Assembly: GCF_003815875.1 (NCBI RefSeq)
Contig: NZ_CP033924.1
Location: 930,001 to 994,000 of the forward strand
Length of the DNA stretch: 64,000 nucleotides
From: Chryseobacterium lactis
GTDB lineage: Bacteria; Bacteroidota; Bacteroidia; Flavobacteriales; Weeksellaceae
Direction: 5' to 3'
Positions 33,771-44,298 of the stretch are shown one piece after another. The notes under the pieces are model-generated. The model ran no database searches. It saw nothing but the letters and a program-made list of their open reading frames with translations, and was not told the origin of the DNA. Both the position numbers and the translations under genes were made by a program. Positions within the stretch are counted from its first letter, which is position 1; each line of letters starts with the position of its first letter.

Positions 33771-35903
33771 CTACTGATCTGAAGACTGTGCTAATAATCT
33801 TTCTAAAATCTCCACTGCACATTTTGGCAGGTTGGTTCCCGGGCCGAAGATAAAGTCGGCACCGTTTGCATACAGGAATTCGTAATCCTGCTGCGGAATT
33901 ACACCTCCTACAACGATAGCAACATCATCTGCTCCTAATTTTTTAAGCTCCCCAACTACCTGAGGAACCAGTGTTTTGTGCCCGGCAGCTAATGATGACA
34001 CTCCCAGAATGTGAATATCATTTTCCACAGCCTGTTTGGCAACTTCTTCAGGAGTTTGAAATAATGGGGCAACATCGACATCAAATCCCATATCGGCAAA
34101 GGCTGTAGCTACCACTTTAGCTCCTCGGTCATGCCCATCCTGGCCCATTTTTGCCACCATAATCCTTGGGCGGCGTCCTTCCTCCTCTTCAAATTTTTGA
34201 GTCAGGTTAAGGGCTTTTTCAAAATATTCGTTTTTACCGGCGTTCATAGCGTATACTCCAGAAATTGTTTTAATATTGGCCTTATATCGTCCGAAAGTTT
34301 CTTCCATGGCATCGCTCATTTCGCCAAGGGTAACTCTTCTTCTAGCGGCTTCGATGCATAGTGCCAACAGGTTTCCTTTTCCTGTTTTTGCACTTTCACG
34401 GATGTCGTTTAAGATTTCGGTTACAGCGTCGGGGTTTCTTTCTGTTTTTATCGTGTTTAGTCTTTCGATCTGCTTTCTTCGAACTTCGGTGTTATCAATG
34501 TCCAGAATCTCGATGGCATCTTGTTTTAAAGCTGATCTGAAAGAGTTTACTCCGATGATAAATTCTTCACCACTATCAATCTTAGCCTGCTTTTTGGCCG
34601 CTGCTTCTTCGATTCTCATTTTTGGAATCCCTGCTTCAATAGCTTTGGTCATCCCACCTTCCTGTTCTACCTCATCGATATACCTCATCGCTTCTTCAAT
34701 CATCTGCTGGGTAAGGCTTTCTACCAAGTTGCTTCCTCCCATAGGATCTACCACATCGCATATTCCGCTTTCCTGCTGGAGAATGATCTGTGTATTTCTG
34801 GCAATTTTTGCTGAATAATCTGTTGGAAGAGCAATAGCTTCATCTAATGCATTGGTGTGCAGTGATTGTGTTCCTCCTAATGCTGAAGACAGTGCTTCTA
34901 TAGCTGTTCTGGTAATATTATTGAACGGCTCCTGCTCGGTCAGTGACCAACCGGAAGTCTGTGAATGTGTTCTTAGTGCTAACGATTTTGGATTCTGAGG
35001 GTTAAATTGCTTTAAAAGGGTTGCCCAGATATATCTTGCGGCCCTCATTTTAGCAATTTCCATGAAGTGATTCATCCCTATAGCCCAGAAGAATGAAAGT
35101 CTTGGAGCGAAATCATCTACGTTCATTCCCGCTTTGATACCGGTTCTTACGTATTCGAGGCCGTCTGCTAATGTATAGGCCATTTCCAGTACCGGAGTTG
35201 CTCCGGCTTCCTGCATATGATATCCTGAAATGGAAATAGAATTGAATTTGGGAATGTTCTGAGCAGTATATTCAAAAATATCTGCAATGATCTTCATAGA
35301 AGGTGCCGGTGGATAGATATAGGTATTTCTCACCATGAATTCCTTTAGAATATCATTCTGAATGGTTCCTGAAAGCAGTTCCTGCTTTACCCCTTGTTCT
35401 TCAGCAGCTACGATATAAAATGACAAAATAGGAAGTACGGCACCGTTCATTGTCATGGAAACGGAGATCTGATCCAAGGGAATTTCGTTGAAAAGGATCT
35501 TCATATCTTCAACGGAATCAATGGCTACCCCTGCTTTTCCTACGTCACCAACTACTCTTGTGTGGTCAGAGTCATATCCTCTGTGTGTAGCAAGATCGAA
35601 AGCTACTGAAAGACCTTTCTGTCCTGCGGCAAGATTTCTTCTGTAAAAAGCATTGGATTCTTCTGCCGTAGAAAACCCTGCATACTGGCGGATCGTCCAT
35701 GGTTTCTGAACATACATCGTGGAATACGGCCCTCTTAAGTAGGGTTCAATTCCCGGAGAAGTCTGTGTTAATTCTTTATTTTTAACATCTTTTTTTTCAT
35801 AAGATGATTTAAGCTCCAGTCCGTCTTTTTCAAAGTTGTAGATCTCTCTTTCCTGAGGTAATACACTAAAATCCGGAGTTTTCACAGAAATTGTCTTTCG
35901 CAT
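33771..35903 (-). CDS. mcmA: Methylmalonyl-CoA mutase (large/catalytic subunit, ScpA-like)
   Basis: This 710-residue B12 enzyme interconverts methylmalonyl-CoA and succinyl-CoA. The N-terminal TIM-barrel includes [31 protein letters not shown] and [13 protein letters not shown]. The C-terminal cobalamin domain (about 575-705) contains D589-G-H591-D-R-G, where H591 binds cobalt, plus a GVSSLAAGH loop. The length matches E. coli ScpA, which is homodimeric; no small-subunit gene is adjacent. MeaB, its GTPase chaperone, is at 20974-21966. Likely role: propionate or branched-chain amino acid breakdown. Confidence 0.95.
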   Translation of the reverse strand: MRKTISVKTPDFSVLPQEREIYNFEKDGLELKSSYEKKDVKNKELTQTSPGIEPYLRGPYSTMYVQKPWTIRQYAGFSTAEESNAFYRRNLAAGQKGLSVAFDLATHRGYDSDHTRVVGDVGKAGVAIDSVEDMKILFNEIPLDQISVSMTMNGAVLPILSFYIVAAEEQGVKQELLSGTIQNDILKEFMVRNTYIYPPAPSMKIIADIFEYTAQNIPKFNSISISGYHMQEAGATPVLEMAYTLADGLEYVRTGIKAGMNVDDFAPRLSFFWAIGMNHFMEIAKMRAARYIWATLLKQFNPQNPKSLALRTHSQTSGWSLTEQEPFNNITRTAIEALSSALGGTQSLHTNALDEAIALPTDYSAKIARNTQIILQQESGICDVVDPMGGSNLVESLTQQMIEEAMRYIDEVEQEGGMTKAIEAGIPKMRIEEAAAKKQAKIDSGEEFIIGVNSFRSALKQDAIEILDIDNTEVRRKQIERLNTIKTERNPDAVTEILNDIRESAKTGKGNLLALCIEAARRRVTLGEMSDAMEETFGRYKANIKTISGVYAMNAGKNEYFEKALNLTQKFEEEEGRRPRIMVAKMGQDGHDRGAKVVATAFADMGFDVDVAPLFQTPEEVAKQAVENDIHILGVSSLAAGHKTLVPQVVGELKKLGADDVAIVVGGVIPQQDYEFLYANGADFIFGPGTNLPKCAVEILERLLAQSSDQ

Positions 35904-35994
35904 TCCAATAATTTTTGTCTCCGTAAAGTTAATTTTTTTGAACGAAACATGAAACTTCTGTTAACAATCAGTTTTTGTGTATTTTAACCAAAGA

Positions 35995-36020
35995 AAAAGG
36001 CCGGACAAATGCCCGGCCTC
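35995..36020 (-). terminator. Terminator of the prolyl oligopeptidase gene
   Basis: A 7-bp stem AGGCCGG/CCGGCCT with an 8-base loop is followed on the minus strand by TTTTTCTTT, 57 bases past the peptidase stop. Confidence 0.8.
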
Positions 36021-36076
36021 TACATAATTTATTTAATCTGTTTACTTTTTTATAAACCTGATTTTACACTTTAGAA

Positions 36077-38179
36077 TTACAATTTGATTCCCATTTCATA
36101 TAGTGCAAAAGACAGAAGATCAGCATTCTCTCCAATCACCTGATCGGTTGCTCTTCCGGCACCATGTCCTGCGTTCTTTTCGATTCTTAATAAAATAGGA
36201 TTTTTGCATGCCTGTTTTTCCTGAAGTTCTGCTCCAAATTTGAATGAATGTGCCGGAACTACCCTGTCATCATGATCACTGGTTATAATCATGGTGGATG
36301 GATAGCAAGTTCCTGCTTTTACGTTATGTACAGGAGAATAAGATTTAAGATATTCAAACATTTCCTTGCTGTCTTCTGCTGTTCCGTAATCGTACGCCCA
36401 GCCAGCTCCGGCAGTGAATTTATTATATCTCAACATATCCAACACTCCTACTCCCGGGAAGGCTACCTTAGCAAGATCAGGACGCATCGTCATTGTGGCT
36501 CCTACCAACAAACCTCCGTTTGATCTTCCGGAAAGCGCCATATATTCTTTGGATGTATAGCCTTTACTTTGAAGGTATTCTCCTGCTGCAATAAAGTCTT
36601 CAAAAACATTTTTCTTCTGCTGCTTTGTTCCTGCATCATGCCATTTTTTGCCATACTCTCCTCCTCCACGGATGTTCGGAACGGCATAAATACCCCCATT
36701 TTCCATCCAGATTGCATTCACTACAGAGAAAGAAGGTTGTAAGCTGATATTAAATCCTCCGTAAGAATAGAGAATGGTAGGGTTTTTACCATCCAGCTTT
36801 GTCCCTTTCTTATAGTTGATCATCATAGGAACTTTTGTTCCGTCTTTTGAAGTATAAAAGACCTGTTCTGATACATAATCATCCGGGTTAAACTTCACTT
36901 TGGGTTTCTGGTATACTTCTGATTTTCCGGAATCTGCATTAAATTTATAGGTTGTTCCCGGAGTGATATAGTTACTGAAAGAGTAATAAACATCCTTCTC
37001 CTTTTCCTTTCCTCCGAATCCGGAAATGTTTCCTTTGCCCGGAAGTGCAATTTCTCTGATTAATTTTCCTGTTTTATCAAATTGTTTTACCTTATCAATG
37101 GCATCAACCATATACGTTGCGAAGAAATATCCTCCGCCGGAAGAAATTCCTAACACATTGTCTGTTTGCGGGATTACATCTTTCCAGGTTTCAGGAGCCG
37201 GATTGGTGATGGTCGTTTTTACAAGACGCATATTCGGAGCATCTTTATCTGTAAAAATAAAAAGATCATCTCCCTGAGTATCTACAATATTAGCGTTGAT
37301 ATCAAATCCTTTTACCAACTGTACAAAGTCTCCTCCTTTCTTTAAATCTTTAACGTACAGCTCGTTTCCGTTAGTAGCATTTGCAGCGGAAATAATCAGG
37401 TATCTCTGATCCTCAGAAACACTTGCTCCCAGATATCTTCTAGGGGTCTTTTCACCACCAAAGATCAATTTGTCTTCAGATTGCTTTGTACCCAACTTAT
37501 GAAAATACACTTTGTGCTTATCCGTCATTCCTGAAAGCACGGTACCTTCTTTCGGTTTATCGTAGCTTGAATAATAGAATCCTTCGTCATTTTGCCAGGC
37601 GATTCCACTAAACTTTACGTCCAGTAATGTTTCATCAATCTGCTTTTTAGTAACGGCATCAAGAATGATAATTTTATTCCAGTCACTTCCGCCTTCAGAA
37701 ATAGAATAAGCGGCAAGGTTTCCCTTTTTGTTAAAAGAAAGGTTAGAAAGAGATGTTGTCCCTTTTTCTGAGAATTTATTGGGATCTAAAAATACCTCTG
37801 TCGCCTTAGTTTTATTATTTGTTCTATACAACACAGATTGTGCCTGTAAACCATCATTCTTTGAATAATATGTGTAATCTCCTTCTTTAAAAGGTGCTGA
37901 AATTTTTTCGTAATTCCAGATTTCTTTCAGTTGGTTTTTAATTTTATCTCTGAATGGAATTTTTGCAAGATAATTTTGGCTGTAAGCTACTTCTTCATCT
38001 ACCCATTTCTTAGTTGCTTGAGAGTCGTTTTCCAGGTCTCTGAAAGGATCTGCCACTGCACTTCCGAAGTAAGTATCAGTCTGGCCTCCTTTTAATGCTT
38101 TCGGATAATTCATTGTTTGAGAATAAAAAGATGCTGAAAACAAAACTCCAGCAGTTAATAACAAAGGTTTCAAATTCAT
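36077..38179 (-). CDS. Prolyl oligopeptidase (S9A)
   Basis: This 700-residue exported serine peptidase cuts short peptides after proline. It has a signal peptide (MNLKPLLLTAGVLFSASFYS), an N-terminal beta-propeller (about 80-410) and a C-terminal alpha/beta-hydrolase domain. The triad is visible: S553 in SGRSNGG, Asp in SDHDDRVVPAHSFKF, and H672 in NAGHGAGR. The YPKALKGGQTDTYFGSAVADPFRDLEN start of the mature chain (given here in shortened form as ADPFRDLEND) is typical of the family. It is transcribed alone. Confidence 0.94.
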   Translation of the reverse strand: MNLKPLLLTAGVLFSASFYSQTMNYPKALKGGQTDTYFGSAVADPFRDLENDSQATKKWVDEEVAYSQNYLAKIPFRDKIKNQLKEIWNYEKISAPFKEGDYTYYSKNDGLQAQSVLYRTNNKTKATEVFLDPNKFSEKGTTSLSNLSFNKKGNLAAYSISEGGSDWNKIIILDAVTKKQIDETLLDVKFSGIAWQNDEGFYYSSYDKPKEGTVLSGMTDKHKVYFHKLGTKQSEDKLIFGGEKTPRRYLGASVSEDQRYLIISAANATNGNELYVKDLKKGGDFVQLVKGFDINANIVDTQGDDLFIFTDKDAPNMRLVKTTITNPAPETWKDVIPQTDNVLGISSGGGYFFATYMVDAIDKVKQFDKTGKLIREIALPGKGNISGFGGKEKEKDVYYSFSNYITPGTTYKFNADSGKSEVYQKPKVKFNPDDYVSEQVFYTSKDGTKVPMMINYKKGTKLDGKNPTILYSYGGFNISLQPSFSVVNAIWMENGGIYAVPNIRGGGEYGKKWHDAGTKQQKKNVFEDFIAAGEYLQSKGYTSKEYMALSGRSNGGLLVGATMTMRPDLAKVAFPGVGVLDMLRYNKFTAGAGWAYDYGTAEDSKEMFEYLKSYSPVHNVKAGTCYPSTMIITSDHDDRVVPAHSFKFGAELQEKQACKNPILLRIEKNAGHGAGRATDQVIGENADLLSFALYEMGIKL

Positions 38180-38195
38180 AGTGAACGGTTTTTCT

Positions 38196-38203
38196 CAAAA
38201 TTA
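38196..38203 (-). promoter_or_regulatory. -7 element of the prolyl oligopeptidase gene
   Basis: TAATTTTG on the minus strand fits TAnnTTTG, 17 bases upstream of the ATG. No TTG at the expected spacing. Confidence 0.3.
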
Positions 38204-38226
38204 CGCAAAGTATGCGAAATAAAAAA

Positions 38227-38245
38227 AGCCCCGAAAAACGGGACT
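38227..38245 (-). terminator. Terminator of the exported unknown gene
   Basis: A short stem AGTCCCG/CGGGGCT on the minus strand (one mismatch) with a TTTTT loop is followed by TTTTTTT. Confidence 0.6.
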
Positions 38246-38269
38246 ATTATTGGATCTATTTTTAGGATA

Positions 38270-38947
38270 TTATTCTTTGGGGCCAAAGCTTTCAAAGTAG
38301 AAATCGGTAAGCCCGGTAACAATTTCATCAGGACCTCCGTTCCAGTAGTAGATTTTATCTCCTTCCTTCAGTTCGTACAGTTTAAATTCCTGATCTATGG
38401 TCACCGTTTTATCTGCATTCTTAAAATCCTTTGCAGCTTCAACCAGATATTTTTTCATATAGTCAGCTTTTATCTTTTTAAGATCTCCGGACGGAGAGGG
38501 AGACAACTTTGAAGGGACCTGAAAACTTACGGAATAGGTAATTTCGGCAATTTTCTGACCCTCAACATATTCATTAGGGACAACTTTTATATTTTTTACC
38601 GTCAGTTTTCCGGTTTTAAAGTTCGCCAGCATGCCCCTGAAATAATCTTCAGCTTCTTTTTTACATGCAGCGGCAGTTGCCTTAGGAAAAGCGGCAAGAA
38701 AATTCTCTACACTTGTATTCATCATCTCCTCTGAACTTTCTTTAAAATTAACCTGATAAGCATCCTGCCCTTCTACGGTAGGTCTTAAATAATCATTCAG
38801 TTTTCCTAATATCACCTCATCATTATTGACAAAGGTTCCAAAGTACATTTCAAATACTTCTTTAGGCTTCTTTACTTCTGTCTGAGCTGAAACGTATTGC
38901 CCCACCATCGTCAGCAAAAGCAATAAAATAATTTTGTAGTTTTTCAT
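38270..38947 (-). CDS. Exported protein of unknown function
   Basis: This 225-residue protein has a signal peptide (to about VSAQ, residue 22) and a mixed alpha/beta domain, with helices around EVFEMYFGTFVNNDEVILGKL (shortened: EVFEMYFGTF) and strands near the end (KIYYWNGGPDEIV). No family recognised. A single cysteine remains after cleavage, so disulfides are unlikely. It lies between prfA and the prolyl oligopeptidase gene on the same strand but has its own terminator, as does prfA, so it is probably monocistronic. Confidence 0.6.
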   Translation of the reverse strand: MKNYKIILLLLLTMVGQYVSAQTEVKKPKEVFEMYFGTFVNNDEVILGKLNDYLRPTVEGQDAYQVNFKESSEEMMNTSVENFLAAFPKATAAACKKEAEDYFRGMLANFKTGKLTVKNIKVVPNEYVEGQKIAEITYSVSFQVPSKLSPSPSGDLKKIKADYMKKYLVEAAKDFKNADKTVTIDQEFKLYELKEGDKIYYWNGGPDEIVTGLTDFYFESFGPKE

Positions 38948-38980
38948 AGTTTATTTTGTAATTAAATTGTTTAAAAAAGA

Positions 38981-39008
38981 AAAACCCCTGAAAAATCAGA
39001 GGTTTTAT
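38981..39008 (-). terminator. Terminator of prfA
   Basis: Stem AAAACCCCTGA/TCAGAGGTTTT with one mismatch is followed on the minus strand by TTTTTC, 22 bases past prfA. Confidence 0.65.
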
Positions 39009-39027
39009 GTTTTATATTTAAAAAACT

Positions 39028-40113
39028 TTAGTAGTTTTCTTCTTCTCCTTTCATTTTCTCTGCATTCTCGGCCATGATTACGGCATCTATCATTTCTGAA
39101 ATATCTCCGTTCATGTAAGCATCCAGATTATACATGGATTTATTGATTCTGTGATCTGTTACTCTTCCCTGAGGGTAGTTATATGTTTTGATCTTTGCAG
39201 AACGGTCTCCAGTAGAAACCATCGATTTACGCTGTGCTGCAATATCTCCCTGTACTTTCTGAAGCTCGATATCATATAACTTAGTTCTTAACATCTCCAT
39301 GGCCAATTCACGGTTAGCTAACTGAGAACGTGCCTGCTGACAAACAACCACCAATCCTGAAGGTTTGTGTGTCAACTGAACTTTTGTTTCCACCTTGTTT
39401 ACGTTCTGACCTCCGGCTCCTCCCGAACGTGAAGTCTGCATTTCAATATCTGCAGGATTTAGTTCGAAGTCTACTTCTTCAGCTTCCGGTAAAACAGCTA
39501 TGGTAATCGCAGAGGTATGAACTCTACCTTGAGATTCGGTTTCCGGTACACGTTGTACACGGTGAACTCCGGATTCAAACTTCATTACTCCATATACACC
39601 TTCCCCTTCTACTTTCATGATCAATTCCTTGTAGCCTTTTGCCGCTTCATTGGAATCTGTTACTTCATGTCTCCATCCTTTTGTTTTGAAGTACATCGTA
39701 TACATTCTGTAGACATCTTCAACGAAAATAGCCGCTTCGTCACCTCCGGTTCCGGCACGTAATTCCACGATAACGTTTTTATCATCAGCAGGATCTTTAG
39801 GAATCAATAAAACTTTCAGCTCCTCTTCCAATCCGGGGATTTTTGATTGTGCTTCCAGTTTTTCTTCTTTAGCCAGATCTACCAAATCTCTGTCTGAACC
39901 ATCGGCGATAATTTCCTCAGATTCAGCGATATTGTCCAAAGCCCCTTTATACTGATCATAAACTCTTACAATCTTCCCCAAATCACTGTATTCTTTGTTT
40001 AAAGAAGAATATCTTTTTTGGTCTGAAATAACATCAGGCTGTATAATAAGGTCTGCAACCTCATTATATCTTTGTTTTATAGCTTCTAATTTTGGAATTA
40101 ATGATTTAGACAT
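39028..40113 (-). CDS. prfA: Peptide chain release factor 1
   Basis: This 361-residue RF1 ends translation at UAA and UAG. The stop-codon-reading tripeptide is of the PxT type (P190-E191-T192 in [10 protein letters not shown]), which marks RF1 rather than RF2, and the hydrolysis motif GGQ is at 234-236 in [10 protein letters not shown]. Length and order are normal. It is the housekeeping release factor, distinct from the short PrfH in this window. A TATCTTTG -7 element lies 19 bases upstream. Confidence 0.97.
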   Translation of the reverse strand: MSKSLIPKLEAIKQRYNEVADLIIQPDVISDQKRYSSLNKEYSDLGKIVRVYDQYKGALDNIAESEEIIADGSDRDLVDLAKEEKLEAQSKIPGLEEELKVLLIPKDPADDKNVIVELRAGTGGDEAAIFVEDVYRMYTMYFKTKGWRHEVTDSNEAAKGYKELIMKVEGEGVYGVMKFESGVHRVQRVPETESQGRVHTSAITIAVLPEAEEVDFELNPADIEMQTSRSGGAGGQNVNKVETKVQLTHKPSGLVVVCQQARSQLANRELAMEMLRTKLYDIELQKVQGDIAAQRKSMVSTGDRSAKIKTYNYPQGRVTDHRINKSMYNLDAYMNGDISEMIDAVIMAENAEKMKGEEENY

Positions 40114-40132
40114 TGTGGAAATTTTGTGGGTG

Positions 40133-40140
40133 CAAAGATA
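40133..40140 (-). promoter_or_regulatory. -7 element of prfA
   Basis: TATCTTTG on the minus strand matches TAnnTTTG, 19 bases upstream of the start codon. Confidence 0.4.
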
Positions 40141-40243
40141 AGGATTATTAATTCAAAAATAAAGTATAAATTTTTGAACCCTAGAGCTAAACTATAAAAA
40201 TGTGTATTTACTTATTTGTCTATTAAAATTTTAGAGCCTCTTG

Positions 40244-41542
40244 CTAAACTCCTTTGCTAAGTCTTCTATCAATTAGATATAAAATAATTCCTACTGCAAT
40301 AATTCCCAGTCCTATCAAACTTTCTTTTGGATTATGAATGAATGTGAAATAAAGGATATATATGCTGAACAATAAAAAAACAGTTGGAAAAATGTAAAAA
40401 GCATTGGATCTGAATATTTTCCGATCTTCTTTTTTAAGGAAATATACGGTAGAAATAGCCAGACTGGCAAACAACTGAAGAATGAAAGCCGTGTATACAA
40501 AGATTTCTTTAAAGCTTCCTGTTAAGATAATAATGGCAGCAATTACAGCATGGGCAAAAATGGCTCTTACCGGAATTCCCTTTGTTGTGCCCGCGGAAAG
40601 AGGTTTCCATAAATAGGTGCTTTTTGCGAAAGCTTGTGTCAATCTTGAACCTACCCATAAATAACCGCTGATAGTCGCAATAAGCTGTAATGCAATAAAA
40701 ACATTAACTACCTTTCCAAAAGTATCACCCAGCATATTAACTGCAGCTTCTCCCATTACATCTTCTTTCCCTGCAAGTTGGCTCACAGGAGCATGTTTCA
40801 GCATAATGTAATTTACTAAAAGATAACTGATTGTCACAAAAACAGTTCCTATGATAAGTGATTTGGGAAGATTTTTCTGGACATCTTTTATTTCTCCGGC
40901 AATATAAGACGCTGAATTCCAGCCGGTATAGGAATATGTCACAAAAACCAGAGAAGTAGCAAAGGCTGGAAGCATGATCTCATCCTTCCAGGTATCACTA
41001 AAATTGAGGCTGTTACCAATTTGTGGAGATTCTGACAGACAAACGCCTACAATAATCAGAACAATAATAAAAGTAACTTTGATAAAGGTAAAAAAGTTAT
41101 GGAATCTGCTCGATGCTTTTAAACTAAAGGATAAGGTAGTAGCGACCAAAAAAATGGCCACAATAGCGAAACCGTTTCCGAAAGTGAAATCGAATGCTGA
41201 CAGATATTTCGACATCGCCAATGCAGCTAATGCAACAGGTGATGAAAACCCTATGATTAAGGAGATCCAACTGATAAGATAGCCGAATAACGGATGATAG
41301 GTTTCATTAAGGTAGATAAAATCACCACCGTTTCCTTTAAAGTGAGATCCTAATTCGGCATAGCAAAAAGCTCCGAACAAGGCGAGAATCCCTCCGATTA
41401 TCCATAACAGGAAAATACTGTAGGTATTGGTAATATCCGACAACTGGAAACCCAGCGTTGTAAAAATACCGGTACCAATCATATTGGAAACTACAATTGC
41501 GGCAGCAGTTTTCCAGCCAATCTGATGTGAAGTAGTACTCAT
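40244..41542 (-). CDS. APC-family amino acid permease, riboswitch-linked
   Basis: This 432-residue inner-membrane permease has about twelve helices and the APC start pattern AAAIVVSNMIGTGIFTTLGF, whose GTGIF loop contacts the substrate's alpha-carboxylate in this family. It begins 7 bases after the TonB receptor stop and so is on the transcript controlled by the SAM-I riboswitch at 44190-44291. That context points to methionine or a related sulfur compound as substrate; the sequence alone says only amino acid transport. Confidence 0.85.
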   Translation of the reverse strand: MSTTSHQIGWKTAAAIVVSNMIGTGIFTTLGFQLSDITNTYSIFLLWIIGGILALFGAFCYAELGSHFKGNGGDFIYLNETYHPLFGYLISWISLIIGFSSPVALAALAMSKYLSAFDFTFGNGFAIVAIFLVATTLSFSLKASSRFHNFFTFIKVTFIIVLIIVGVCLSESPQIGNSLNFSDTWKDEIMLPAFATSLVFVTYSYTGWNSASYIAGEIKDVQKNLPKSLIIGTVFVTISYLLVNYIMLKHAPVSQLAGKEDVMGEAAVNMLGDTFGKVVNVFIALQLIATISGYLWVGSRLTQAFAKSTYLWKPLSAGTTKGIPVRAIFAHAVIAAIIILTGSFKEIFVYTAFILQLFASLAISTVYFLKKEDRKIFRSNAFYIFPTVFLLFSIYILYFTFIHNPKESLIGLGIIAVGIILYLIDRRLSKGV

Positions 41543-41549
41543 TTAATGA

Positions 41550-44093
41550 TTAAAAATTAAAATTAAGTCTCCCGAAAAAATAACTTCCCAATGTTCCCAT
41601 TTGCACCGGAGCATATTTAAATACTCCATAATATGAATTTTCATAGATCTGAAGATCAGGAAAGACATCAAATACATTATTGGCTCCCACAGTAAAGTTG
41701 ATATTTTTCGTAATATCATATCCCACACTAAAATCTGTGACGATTTTTGGTGAAAATTCCTGAACACCACCAAAAGGATAGCCATCTCTTATTACTTTAC
41801 CAAAATACGTGTTTCTTACGAGAAAATTAAATTTCCCGATGCCATAATTCAATCCCAGGGATGCTTTTGTTTTTGGAGATAAAGACTCAATAATATTAAT
41901 CTGATCCGGACCAAAGAATTGATTTTGAGGAGTTCCTAAGTTTTCGGGAAAATGAAATCCTGTAATTTTTGTCTCGGTATAATTTCCGGCGAGGTTGATA
42001 TTTAAATTACCACCGCCTACTTTCCAGTCATAAGATACCACCAAATCTACTCCTTTGGTTTCTGTATCAATAGCATTGGCAAAAAATCGTCCGCTCTCCA
42101 CTTCATTTCCTTTTCCTACAATATCAGGGTCTGATAATCGGGGATCTGTAATGTTGCTGGTAATAACGATTCTGTCTTTTACCTTAATGATATAGCCATC
42201 TAAAGTAATGAATAAGCCTTTGACGGGTTTTAAAGTAAATCCGGCACTTCCGTTGACAGAGGTTTCCTGTTTTAAAGGATTAAATCCAAGAACCTGTGCG
42301 GCTTTGCTGTCATTATTAAAAATTCCTTTAGTGACAATTCCGGAACCTGAAGTAGAAATATCGGCATAGGAATTATTAAAATACTGCTGCTGAAGTGAAG
42401 GAGCTCTAAATCCTGTACCAACAGCTGCTCTTAATGCATAGTTTTTAATGAACTCATAGCGTACCGCTAATTTACCATTGAGCGTATTTCCGAAATCTGA
42501 ATAGTTTTCAAATCTGGCAGCGGCATCAATATTCAGTTTTTTATCGAGGTCGTATGAAATATCCGCATAGACCGCTGTTGAATGTCTGTCTTTTTTCACT
42601 GCATTCTGCGGTGAAAAGCCAATGAAAGACTGTGATCCTCCGGCTCCAATCACCGTTGAGCCCGGAGTTGCTACATTTCCATTAACGTCATACTGAGTAT
42701 AGGAAGCCACATCTCCGGCTTTAATCTGGTATTGTTCAAATCTGAATTCTCCTCCAAATCCAATATTAAATTTGCTGATTTTTTTAGAGACATCCAGATT
42801 GATTGTATTCTGAAGAAATTGATGAGCGCCTGCATAAAAGCTGGTGGGAGATTTTGCTCCCAGTGATGCATTATTGGTATTGTTTACATTATAGTTGAAA
42901 GTATTGCTACCAAAAGTATTGCTCAGATCAAAAAACCAATCGTTTACATTATATTTAGTACCAACAGCATAGGAAAGATCGTAGACCTGAGATCCCAAAG
43001 TCGCCTGAAATCCGTTGGGATATATTGACGACACCACATTAAATGTCTCACTGGGCAATCTTCGGAATCCAAATCCTTTTCCTTCTTTAACGCTGAATCC
43101 TCCAAAAGAATACAGCTTAAAATGATCATTAAAAGGATATTCTGCATTAAAAAACAGCTGTCCCTGTCTGATTTGTGCATCTCCGATCTGAAAGTTGAAA
43201 TCATCCCTTGAAAGCCCGTTCTGAGCTATCAAAGCATCGTCATATGCTCTTGAGATCTGACTTCCTGTTCCCGCAAAATCATAGGCGAAAGAATTGTTAT
43301 AAACTCCTGTCGCAATCGGGGAAACATTGGGTAATGAAATTCCATTGGCCGTAATAGCCCCGTTATTATTGACCACATTAAGATTGGACTGGTCATAAAC
43401 AATCAGATCATGATTTTGGGTCCTTGTGGTTTTTCCTCTGTGGCTTAATTGTAGTGAAAAATTGATATAACTGTCCGTTTTTCCTAAAGAAGTTCCGTAA
43501 TTAGCTGCTGCCTGATAGGTGTCCCCGTCATTTCTTCCGCTCAGCCCATACGTAATACTTGCTGAAGCTCCCGCATTTTTTTTTAGAATAATATTGATAA
43601 CTCCCGCAATAGCATCGGAACCATATTGTGCTGCCGCACCATCTCTTAACACTTCTATCCTGTCAATAGAAATCACAGGAATAGTACTTAAATCTGTTCC
43701 TACAGATCCATTTCCTACGGTATTCTGATAGTTTACCAAAGAGGTTGTATGTCTTCGTTTACCATTTATCAGCACCAGTACCTGATCTGGCCCCATTCCT
43801 CTTAAAGTGACAGGGTCAATATGTTCTGTTCCGTCTGAGGCAGATTGTCTTACAGCATTAAATGACGGAATTACATAGTTCAGAAGATCCTGAGCGGTGA
43901 TCTGAGGAGAGGCCTTTTGTATTTTTTCAATATTAATAACATCTACCGGAACCGGAGTTTCCAGTTTTGTTCGTTTAACATTGCGGTTTCCGACAATAAT
44001 GATGTCTTCAATTTGCTTTCCCTTTTCTTCCTGCTCCTGCGCAGCAATCCAAATGGTGCCCAGCAGCAATACTGCCGTACTTAATTTTTTCAT
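41550..44093 (-). CDS. TonB-dependent outer-membrane receptor, SAM-riboswitch controlled
   Basis: This 847-residue receptor has a signal peptide (to about AAQE), a TonB-box-like region, a plug domain (about 45-170, with PVTLRGMGPDQVLVLINGKR and IDRIEVLRDGAAAQYGSDAIAGVINI, both shortened to GMGPDQVLVLINGKR and RIEVLRDGAAAQYG) and a 22-strand beta-barrel ending LGSYFFGRLNFNF with a terminal Phe. It lacks the N-terminal extension of SusC-type nutrient receptors. A SAM-I riboswitch in its leader and an APC permease downstream indicate import of methionine or a precursor across the outer membrane. The exact ligand is unknown. Confidence 0.9.
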   Translation of the reverse strand: MKKLSTAVLLLGTIWIAAQEQEEKGKQIEDIIIVGNRNVKRTKLETPVPVDVINIEKIQKASPQITAQDLLNYVIPSFNAVRQSASDGTEHIDPVTLRGMGPDQVLVLINGKRRHTTSLVNYQNTVGNGSVGTDLSTIPVISIDRIEVLRDGAAAQYGSDAIAGVINIILKKNAGASASITYGLSGRNDGDTYQAAANYGTSLGKTDSYINFSLQLSHRGKTTRTQNHDLIVYDQSNLNVVNNNGAITANGISLPNVSPIATGVYNNSFAYDFAGTGSQISRAYDDALIAQNGLSRDDFNFQIGDAQIRQGQLFFNAEYPFNDHFKLYSFGGFSVKEGKGFGFRRLPSETFNVVSSIYPNGFQATLGSQVYDLSYAVGTKYNVNDWFFDLSNTFGSNTFNYNVNNTNNASLGAKSPTSFYAGAHQFLQNTINLDVSKKISKFNIGFGGEFRFEQYQIKAGDVASYTQYDVNGNVATPGSTVIGAGGSQSFIGFSPQNAVKKDRHSTAVYADISYDLDKKLNIDAAARFENYSDFGNTLNGKLAVRYEFIKNYALRAAVGTGFRAPSLQQQYFNNSYADISTSGSGIVTKGIFNNDSKAAQVLGFNPLKQETSVNGSAGFTLKPVKGLFITLDGYIIKVKDRIVITSNITDPRLSDPDIVGKGNEVESGRFFANAIDTETKGVDLVVSYDWKVGGGNLNINLAGNYTETKITGFHFPENLGTPQNQFFGPDQINIIESLSPKTKASLGLNYGIGKFNFLVRNTYFGKVIRDGYPFGGVQEFSPKIVTDFSVGYDITKNINFTVGANNVFDVFPDLQIYENSYYGVFKYAPVQMGTLGSYFFGRLNFNF

Positions 44094-44189
44094 TTTCTGT
44101 TCTTGCCAATTAATACTACATTCCGGCAGATGATTCTGCGGATATACAAGACTTCAAGAAATGGAATTCATATAAGAATATTGACTTCA

Positions 44190-44291
44190 CTTATCTCCCC
44201 TTTCGGGTTGGAATTAGCACCTTTACACTTCTGGAATTGTGTAGGTTGCTAAGGTTTCATTGGGCCAAATCCCTCCACCTTTCTTGATAAA
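44190..44291 (-). promoter_or_regulatory. SAM-I (S-box) riboswitch
   Basis: Read on the minus strand, the element has the S-box core in order: TTATCAAGAAAGGTGGAGGG, then GGCCCAATGAAACC, GCAACC, a variable hairpin, AAGGTGCTAATTCC, a CCGAAAGG hairpin and the closing AGATAAG that pairs with the start (P1). These positions are the signature of SAM-I aptamers. It sits about 8 bases after a strong promoter and 97 bases before the TonB receptor ATG. No clear U-tract terminator follows, so control may be at translation; a CCGCAGA/TCTGCCGG hairpin lies in between. Confidence 0.92.
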
Positions 44292-44298
44292 TCTACTG

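Noticed and set aside
34276..34818. A 180-codon plus-strand frame inside methylmalonyl-CoA mutase.
   Set aside because: Antisense to a highly conserved enzyme; serine-rich composition typical of a shadow frame.
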